Part shown: positions 63,592 through 64,000 of the stretch, one piece after another | Position numbering within the stretch: the stretch's first letter is position 1 | Layout of the letters: each line of letters begins with the position of its first letter | NCBI RefSeq assembly: GCF_011047315.1 | Contig: NZ_CP049259.1 | Location: 806,001-870,000 of the forward strand | DNA: 64,000 nucleotides | Source of the DNA: Altererythrobacter sp. BO-6 | Lineage (GTDB): Bacteria; Pseudomonadota; Alphaproteobacteria; Sphingomonadales; Sphingomonadaceae | Direction of reading: 5' to 3' | Program-made: the position numbers and the translations under genes | The notes under the pieces: model-generated | Told to the model about the DNA's origin: nothing | The model's database searches: none | What the model saw: only the letters and a program-made list of their open reading frames with translations

Positions 63592-63878
63592 GTTGGGCCT
63601 CGGCCGTCGTCCTCATCGTATTGATCACCGCAATTGCCGGCGTGATGCGCTCGCGCCATCGCGGTGGCCGCAGATTGCGCGATGGCGAGCAGGGCCAGTC
63701 TCACCTGCCAAGCGCACGCGAACAGCAGCTTGAGCGCGAAGTCGATGATTTGCGCGAACGCATCAAGGTGCTGGAACGGATCGCCACCGAAGGCAATACG
63801 ATCGAAGCACGCGAAACCCGGCGGATCGCCGAAGAAATCGAAAGCCTGCGTGACCAGCAGGGCCAACACGGCAATTAG
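63588..63878 (+). CDS. PspB/PspC-tail membrane protein, paralog 4
   Basis: A protein of 96 residues. One short TM (WASAVVLIVLITAIAGVM) is followed by a basic patch RSRHRGGRRLR and the cassette DDLRERIKVLERIATEGNTIEARETRR...AEEIESLRDQQ (53-90). The cassette has an insertion before the final EIESLR compared with the others. It is translationally coupled to paralog 3. Confidence 0.8.
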   Translation: MSWASAVVLIVLITAIAGVMRSRHRGGRRLRDGEQGQSHLPSAREQQLEREVDDLRERIKVLERIATEGNTIEARETRRIAEEIESLRDQQGQHGN

Positions 63879-63907
63879 GTCACAGGTTCAAGGAGGACAT
63901 GAGGGAT

Positions 63908-64000
63908 ATGTTCGAACCGACATTGATTATCGCCGCCGCCTCGCTTGTCGGCCTTTGCGTGGTCGCGTTCGCGCTGCTCAAGGCGTGGCAAGGCTGGCTG
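63908..64000 (+). CDS. Start of a further psp-operon membrane protein (runs off the window)
   Basis: ATG 63908 (or 63899 in the same frame) follows AAGGAGG. It gives MFEPTLIIAAASLVGLCVVAFALLKAWQGWL, a single TM start like those of the preceding paralogs, and is still open at the window edge. Whether it has the tail cassette cannot be seen. Confidence 0.65.
   Translation, partial: MFEPTLIIAAASLVGLCVVAFALLKAWQGWL

Noticed and set aside
1..64000. Secondary-metabolite gene cluster or prophage
   Set aside because: No polyketide, NRPS, terminase, capsid or integrase genes are visible; the mobile signal is limited to the tRNA-Val att repeats.

Overview
This 64-kb window is high-GC, densely packed chromosomal DNA of an alphaproteobacterium, most probably a sphingomonad of the Erythrobacter/Altererythrobacter type. 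The assignment is an inference from content: a GcrA cell-cycle regulator, the alphaproteobacterial pckA | chvI-chvG-hprK-rapZ-EIIA-HPr block, the short HPr kinase, many TonB-linked proteins and a psp locus of the sphingomonad type. No rRNA is present to fix the taxon.

Layout. 1-5.9 kb: end of an unknown gene, parC, and a minus-strand operon of two NifS-type cysteine desulfurases, a 2Fe-2S ferredoxin and a NaChBac-like sodium channel. 5.9-10 kb: alpha/beta hydrolase, a TonB protein broken by an apparent frameshift, a DUF885 metallopeptidase-like protein and small proteins. 10-17.2 kb: pckA diverging from the ChvI/ChvG two-component system, followed by a translationally coupled HprK-RapZ-EIIA-HPr-SpoU methyltransferase run linking envelope/acid sensing to carbon/nitrogen PTS signalling. 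17.2-26.6 kb: a large unknown secreted protein, rmuC, def, recR, fmt, truA, an MDR oxidoreductase and asparaginase. 26.7-37.5 kb: an accessory region bounded by tRNA-Val(TAC) and tRNA-Ser(CGA). It holds a duplicated tRNA 3' end (att-like) around a nuclease-like gene, 11-bp-spaced GATGC iterons, then glyoxalase I, cupin, D-lactate dehydrogenase, an AraC regulator, a frameshifted TonB-dependent receptor and a lower-GC S9 peptidase. 37.7-59.5 kb: housekeeping DNA including hspQ, gcrA, the truB-rpsO-pnp group, an alpha-galactosidase with a sodium symporter, tdk, an AbgT transporter, and the rimP-nusA-ylxR-infB-thioesterase-rbfA operon. 59.6-64 kb: pspF diverging from a sigma-54-driven psp operon that runs off the window.

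The most unusual system is the expanded psp operon. After a small leader protein, PspA, PspB and PspC come at least three, probably more, tiny membrane proteins. Each carries a version of the same C-terminal coiled-coil cassette (L-x-x-R-[VIL]-x-[VN]-[LV]-E-R-I-[VA]-T-[DE] ... [QE]-I-E-x-L-R) that is also recognisable in PspB and PspC. This looks like duplication of one PspA/PspC-interacting module into a family of envelope sensors. The second system of interest is the integrase-less att/iteron arrangement behind tRNA-Val.

Two genes (tonB near 6.8 kb and the TonB-dependent receptor near 33.8 kb) each look interrupted by a single extra C. These are either real pseudogenes or base-call errors, and raw reads would decide.
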